Assembly (NCBI GenBank): GCA_965371325.1
Contig: CBDUXZ010000104.1
Location: 1 to 6,681, forward strand
Source of the DNA: CBDUXZ01 sp965371325 [NCBI: uncultured bacterium]
GTDB taxonomy: Bacteria; JAUYMQ01
Direction: 5' to 3'
DNA: 6,681 nt
Positions 1 through 4,600 of this stretch are shown here, piece by piece (the stretch's first letter is position 1; the number at the start of each line of letters is the position of its first letter). Both the position numbers and the translations under genes were made by a program. The notes beneath the pieces are model-generated. The model was not told the origin of the DNA. It worked only from the letters and a program-made list of their open reading frames with translations, and did no database searches.

Positions 1-707
1 AAGAGCGGGCAGAGATGTTCCGCAATGTCGCTCTCGCCACCCTGGTGCTCGCGGACGCGCGGCCCGGGGGTCCCTACGGCGTGGTCGCCGTCGATGGGGA
101 TCTGCGCGTAAGAGATATCGCGGGGCGGACGGGATGGAAGGGACGCGCCGCGAGACTGGGACACTTCTGCGGCATTCACGTGATTGAGCCCCGCATCTTC
201 GATTCCATGCCCGACGCCGATGTCTTCTGCATTAACGCCGACCTCTACCCCCGGCTTCTTGCCGCCGGAGAGACGATACAGGGATGCTTTCTCGCCGGCC
301 GCTTCTCCGACGTGGGAACTCCGGCCCGCTACCTCGAGACCGCAGCGGATCTCCTGGATGGAAGCCTGAAGCTCCGCTACCAGGGCGATTCGATCTGGTC
401 CGGCACGCCTGCGCTCGCCGAAAAGGAACAGGGCCTCTGGATCGCCGGCTCGGCGCACATTGATAAGAGCGCCATTCTGAACGCTCCCGCCTATATCGGA
501 GACCGCGCGGTCGTGGAAGCCGGATCCAGGATCGGCCCCTACACGATCCTGGGTCGGGAGTGCCGGGCTGAAAGGGGGAGCCGAGCGGACCACACTGTCG
601 CGTGGGATAGGGCCATCATTGCCGCAGGCGAAAGGCTACACAGGACCGTGATAACGCCCCGCCAACGGCTCCAGGTCCCATCACCCCGAATCCTTCACAA
701 GAATTAA
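1..707 (+). CDS. NDP-sugar pyrophosphorylase / sugar-1-phosphate nucleotidyltransferase (COG1208-like), 5' end missing
   Basis: The frame is open to the window edge (first full codon at position 3), so the ATG at 15 is probably internal. The N-terminal Rossmann half with the GxGTRL-type nucleotide-binding motif lies outside. Numbering from that ATG, residues 6-12 (ALATLVL), 49-57 (GHFCGIHVI) and 72-82 (CINADLYPRLL) match the second half of mannose-1-phosphate guanylyltransferase / MurU-type enzymes. FSDVGTPARY (97-106) matches the family's W-x-D-[IV]-G-T-P motif, with Phe in place of Trp. Residues 145-222 carry hexapeptide-like turns (AHIDKSAILNAPAYIGDRAVV) typical of a left-handed beta-helix tail. 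The family transfers a nucleotidyl group from NTP to a sugar-1-phosphate, feeding cell-envelope polysaccharide or peptidoglycan recycling; the exact sugar and nucleotide cannot be told. Cytoplasmic. The gap after it and the different functional theme suggest it ends an upstream operon. Family call firm, substrate unknown. Confidence 0.85.
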   Translation, partial: ERAEMFRNVALATLVLADARPGGPYGVVAVDGDLRVRDIAGRTGWKGRAARLGHFCGIHVIEPRIFDSMPDADVFCINADLYPRLLAAGETIQGCFLAGRFSDVGTPARYLETAADLLDGSLKLRYQGDSIWSGTPALAEKEQGLWIAGSAHIDKSAILNAPAYIGDRAVVEAGSRIGPYTILGRECRAERGSRADHTVAWDRAIIAAGERLHRTVITPRQRLQVPSPRILHKN

Positions 708-748
708 AGCTTTTAATAACAATAGCTTAGGGCCTATCTCGATAAATA

Positions 749-765
749 CTGGACCTCACATTGCA
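749..765 (+). promoter_or_regulatory. Candidate sigma-54 (RpoN) -24/-12 promoter
   Basis: The sequence reads C-TGG-ACCTCACA-TTGCA. The GG (751-752) and GC (763-764) doublets are exactly 10 bp apart, as RpoN requires, and the flanking YTGG and TTGCW bases fit the consensus YTGGCACGNNNNTTGCW; the inner CACG is only partly matched. Transcription would start near 776, giving a leader of about 210 nt before the response regulator at 986. The same stretch also offers a weak sigma-70 reading (TTGCAC 761-766, 17-bp spacer, TAGAGT 784-789; 3/6 and 4/6 matches). The 8 specified bases with correct spacing are unlikely by chance in a 278-bp gap, but no enhancer-binding-protein gene or clear upstream activator site is visible. 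Confidence 0.5.
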
Positions 766-818
766 CCTCTGCTGGAATCTCTGTAGAGTGGTCCCAGCTT
801 CCAGGGGGATGTACAGCC

Positions 819-954
819 ATGGGCCGCGGGTTATCCGGCCTGTAATGGTGTCCTCCACTCCAATACATTAACGTCCATGCCCCACATCGGGCCCGCGCAC
901 GCGACGCGGGCCGGAGCTTCCGGGCTGTCTTTCCGCGCCGAGGGCCCGGAAAGA
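819..954 (+). other. GC-rich leader with several potential stem-loops, two of them mutually exclusive
   Basis: This is the downstream half of the 278-bp gap between the nucleotidyltransferase and the response regulator. Inverted repeats found by eye: 819-826 with 836-843 (8 pairs, two of them G-U); 890-897 with 905-912 (GGCCCGCG / CGCGGGCC, 8 perfect pairs, 7-nt loop); 928-935 with 947-954 (TCTTTCCG / CGGAAAGA, 8 perfect pairs). An alternative stem, 918-925 with 944-951 (TTCCGGGC / GCCCGGAA, 8 perfect pairs), shares its 3' arm with the last hairpin, so only one can form. No clean U-tract follows, so this is not a standard intrinsic terminator. It could be a regulatory 5' UTR, an independent small RNA, or chance pairing in GC-rich DNA. 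No known riboswitch class was recognised. The rest of the gap (708-748) is an AT-rich patch with no gene seen. Confidence 0.3.
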
Positions 955-985
955 GCGCGGTAGAAAGACGAGAGGGATTCAAACC

Positions 986-1588
986 ATGCCCGCAAAGATC
1001 AAAATCCTCGTCGTCGACGACGACAAAGATGTGTGCGATTATCTCAGGCAGCTTCTCACGGAGGAGGGTTTCCGGGTCAAGGCGACCACCGACCCGACGC
1101 AGGTGATCGGGTATTTGAAGAAGGATCGCTATCATCTCATTCTCCTCGATCTGAAGATGCCCAAGCTCGGCGGTGTCGAGCTCATGCGGCAGATTCGGAA
1201 GATAGATTCGGACATCATCGTAATCGTCCTGACGGCCTATCCCTCGGTCGCGTCGGCCGTGGAGACGATGAAGCAGGACGCTTTCGATTACCTGCAAAAA
1301 CCCTTCAAGGTCGAAGAGCTTCGCGACGTCATCACGAACGCGGTTCGCGCCAAGGGGCTCCTGACCAATCTTGAGGAGCGCCTCAACACGGAAATCGGAC
1401 GACGCGTGCGCGAGCTCCGGCAGGAGCAGAAACTGACCCTGAAGCAGCTGGCGAGCCGCACCGGTCTTTCGGTCAGCCTTATTTCACAGATCGAGCTGGC
1501 GAAGAGCGCCGCGTCGATCTCCACGCTCTACAAGATCGTCACGGCTCTCGGCGCGCCCTTCTCAATTTTCTTCGAGGGGGTGAAGTAG
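986..1588 (+). CDS. Response regulator: receiver domain fused to XRE-type helix-turn-helix
   Basis: A 200-residue cytoplasmic DNA-binding regulator. The receiver domain spans about residues 4-122: acidic pocket D11-D13, phosphoacceptor D55 in LLDLKMP, switch T83 in VLTAYP and K105 in LQKPF, so all key residues are present. A short helical linker (125-136) leads to an XRE/HTH_3 domain at about 137-197: IGRRVRELRQEQKLTLKQLA, then the turn and recognition helix (SVSLISQIE, 162-170), ending at FSIFFEGVK. The HTH most resembles XRE-cupin regulators of the PuuR type, but the protein stops where the cupin would begin. The ATG at 986 is preceded by a purine-rich Shine-Dalgarno (GAGAGGG, 970-976) about 9 nt upstream. 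The kinase 57 nt downstream is the likely phosphodonor. A sigma-54-like element lies about 220 bp upstream. Target genes are unknown; self-regulation is possible. Domain calls are firm. Confidence 0.95.
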   Translation: MPAKIKILVVDDDKDVCDYLRQLLTEEGFRVKATTDPTQVIGYLKKDRYHLILLDLKMPKLGGVELMRQIRKIDSDIIVIVLTAYPSVASAVETMKQDAFDYLQKPFKVEELRDVITNAVRAKGLLTNLEERLNTEIGRRVRELRQEQKLTLKQLASRTGLSVSLISQIELAKSAASISTLYKIVTALGAPFSIFFEGVK

Positions 1589-1645
1589 AATAGGCTCCTC
1601 CAGGTCGGCGCGATCCCCGATGCCGGCCTGCTCCCCGGGGCAGCA

Positions 1646-4600
1646 ATGTCGCGCAAACTGCAAGGCACCGTCGCAGAACGCCTCGCGCGCTGGCTGGAGA
1701 CCAGCGAAAATCGGCTTCTTTGCGCCGGCGCCGGCGCAGGGAACGCCGCCGATCGACGGATAGCCCTGGCTGTCCTGGCAGAGCTTCGCGGCTCCCTCTC
1801 CCAGAAACCCCCGTCAAATCTGAAACGCAATCGAACCACGCTTCCGAAGAGCGCCCGCGGGGCCTTCGCGACCGCGGACACCGCGCGTTTTGCACGCACC
1901 GTGGGCGCGCTACGGGATCGGACCCTCGGCCTTCTCAATCGAAGCCGTGCCCGAGACGCCCCGGCTTTCCGGCGGTTGGCCGGACGTGCGTTCGACGCCC
2001 TCTTGGCCGGGTATCTACCCGAAGCCCGTGAGAGCAATACGCGAGGACTTCGTCGCCGAAAAGTTGCTGGCGCGCCGGACGCGGGACGGAACGAGCCTTC
2101 GATGCGGATGATCCTCGAAAGAGTCTTCGAGGAAGGCCCGCTCGGCATGGCGCTCGTCGGCCTCGACTTCTCCTTCCAGAGTGTGAACCGCACCCTCTGT
2201 GACATGCTTGGCTACAAGCAATCTGAGCTGGAGCAGCTCAAGTACACGGGCATTACCCACCCCGACGATATCGAGAAGGACGTCGACCTCGCGGGAAAGG
2301 CCTTCCGCGGCGAGATCCCGCACTACGCCATCGAAAAACGCTACCTGAAGAAGGACGGGGAGAGCCTCTGGATAAATCTCACGATGAGCGTCATCCGCGA
2401 CAAGGGGGGCCGGCCCCTCTACGGCCTCGCTATGGTCGAGGATATCGACGAGCGCAAGCGCACGAGCGAGGAGCTTGAACGCCGTGTATCGGGTCGCACT
2501 GCGGAGCTCAGTGAGAGCGAGGAGAAATTCAGGACGATTTTCGAAAATGCGCCCATCCTGGTCGACTCTTTCGATGAGAATGGGCGGTGTGTCCTCTGGA
2601 ACCGGGAATGCGAGAGAACCCTCGGCTGGACCAAGGAAGATATTCTTGGAAGCGACGACCCTCTGGCGCTTGCATATCCGGACAAGAAGCTCCGTGAAAA
2701 GGTCCTCGATGCGATCTACGGGGCCGACGGTGTTTTCCGGGAGTACGAGGTTCGCGCCAAGGACGGCTCGAAACGAACCCAGCTCTGGGCCGATTTCCGC
2801 CTTCCGAAAGGCTCCCTCATCTCGACCGGGCTCGACATTACAGAGCGCAAGCTCGCGGAGAACGCGCTTCGCTCGGCGCGCGACGAGCTCGAGGCCCGCG
2901 TCGAGCAGAGAACAGAGGCGCTTACGCTGGCGGTCGAGGCGCTCGAGCTGGAGGTCTCTGAAAAAAAGAGGACCGAGGCGGATCTGCGTGAGTCCGAAGC
3001 GAACCTGACCGCCCTCATCGAGAACGCCACCGAGGCCATCTTTTCCGTCGATACCGGGCGAAGACTTATCGCCTTCAACGCCTTCTTCCGTGACGAGTTT
3101 GTTCTCGTCTTCGGCGTCGAGCCACACGTCGGAGAGACCATCGACGATCTGATGGCCGGAGAGCGCCTCACCGCCGAAAGGAACTATCTGGTCTCCCGGC
3201 TCGAGCGGGCCCTGGGGGGAGAGAGCTTTAGGGGCGAGACAAATTATCGATTTCCCGGTGCAAGGCACTTCTACCTCGCCTCATACCAACCCATCGTGGC
3301 GGGAGGCAGGATCAGGGGAGCGACCGTCTATACAAAGGACATCACCAGCCTCAAGACGGTGGAGAAGGCGCTCGCCGGGCGCCTCGCGTCCGAGGAGACC
3401 ATCGCCCTCGTGTCACAAGCTTTTATCCATGTGGGCCCGGAACAGATGGGGATGGCCATCGAGAAGGTCCTGGACCTCATCGGCAATATCTCGAAGGCCG
3501 ACCGGAGCCGCTTCTTCCTGTTCACCAGCGATACGAACTTCGTCAAGGAGGCCTACGAGTGGTGCGCCGAGGGCGTGGCGCCCCAGATCGAGCGGGCAAG
3601 ACGAATACCCAGGGCGCTCCTTCCCCGCGCGGCCCTCCAGCTTGTCGGAGACGAGGGGCTGATGCTCTCCCGTCTCTCCGACCTCCCTCCCGGGACCGAC
3701 GATCTGCGCGCAGAACTCGAGAAGGAGGGTATCCGCTCTCTTCTCTCGGTGCCTCTTACCCTGAAAGGCGATCGGGTCGGAATACTCGGCCTGCATTCCG
3801 TCGGTGAGGAGAGAGAATGGTCGGACGAAACGATCCGGCTTCTCCGGACTACGGCCGAGATCATGACCAACGCCATCGCGCGGGCACGGGCGCAGAGCGC
3901 CCTGGCCGAGCTCAGCCGCAGAAACAAGCTTCTCCTCGACGCCGCCGGCGAGGGAATTTACGGGCTCGACCTGGACGGGAGGGCCACCTTTGTAAATCCC
4001 GCGGCGGCGCAGATGACCGGCTGGGTGGTCGAAGATCTCATCGGAAAATCCATGCATCGGATCCTCCACCACACGCGGCCCGATGGAAGGCCCTACGCGG
4101 CTGAGGAGTGTCCGATCTACGCGTCTTTCAAGGATGGTGCCGTCCGGCGAATCGACGATGACACTTTCTGGAGAAGCGACGGAAGCAGTTTCCCGGCCGA
4201 ATACATCAGCACGCCGATCTGGGAGGAGGGCCGGCTGGTCGGCGCGGTCGTGACGTTCAATGACATCACCCAGCGCAAGCGGGCCGAAGAGGCGCTTCGG
4301 CGGGTGGTCGAGGGGACATCCGGCAGCGTGGGGACAGACTTCTTCCGCTCCCTGGTGCAGCACCTGGCGGCCGCCCTTCGTGTCCGGTTCGCCTTCCTTG
4401 CGGAATGTATCGATGGCTCGCCCGACCGCGCCAGGATGATTGCTTTCTGGGAGGGGGATCGCTTCGGCGAGTGCATGGAATACCCGATCAAGGGTACCCC
4501 CTGTGAAAACGTCTTCGAGCATGACCAGAATTTCTACCCCTCCGGCGTTCGCGAACTCTACCCGGAAGATGCGTGGCTCAGGGAAATCGGCGCGGAGAGT

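Noticed and set aside
700-730. AT-rich patch with AAAGCTTT palindrome just after the first gene, considered as a terminator
   Set aside because: The palindrome is only 8 bp, has no GC-rich stem and no loop, so it cannot act as an intrinsic terminator.
734-1297. Minus-strand frame spanning the gap and the start of the response regulator
   Set aside because: Half of it is antisense to the receiver domain and the rest has no recognisable protein features.
1629-1642. CCCCGGGG palindrome ahead of the kinase start, considered as a hairpin hiding the ribosome site
   Set aside because: A hairpin needs a loop, which leaves only about four pairs including a G-U; too weak to support.
1528-2205. Arg/Ser-rich minus-strand frame and overlapping + strand frames at 1720-2031 and 1890-2111
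   Set aside because: Low-complexity translations typical of GC-rich shadows. The continuous + strand frame from 1646 into the first PAS domain is the better explanation, though its start is not certain.
2015-3268. Long open frame on the minus strand (417 codons)
   Set aside because: It lies antisense to the PAS domains of the kinase; the translation shows no recognisable domain and is explained by high GC3 in the true frame.
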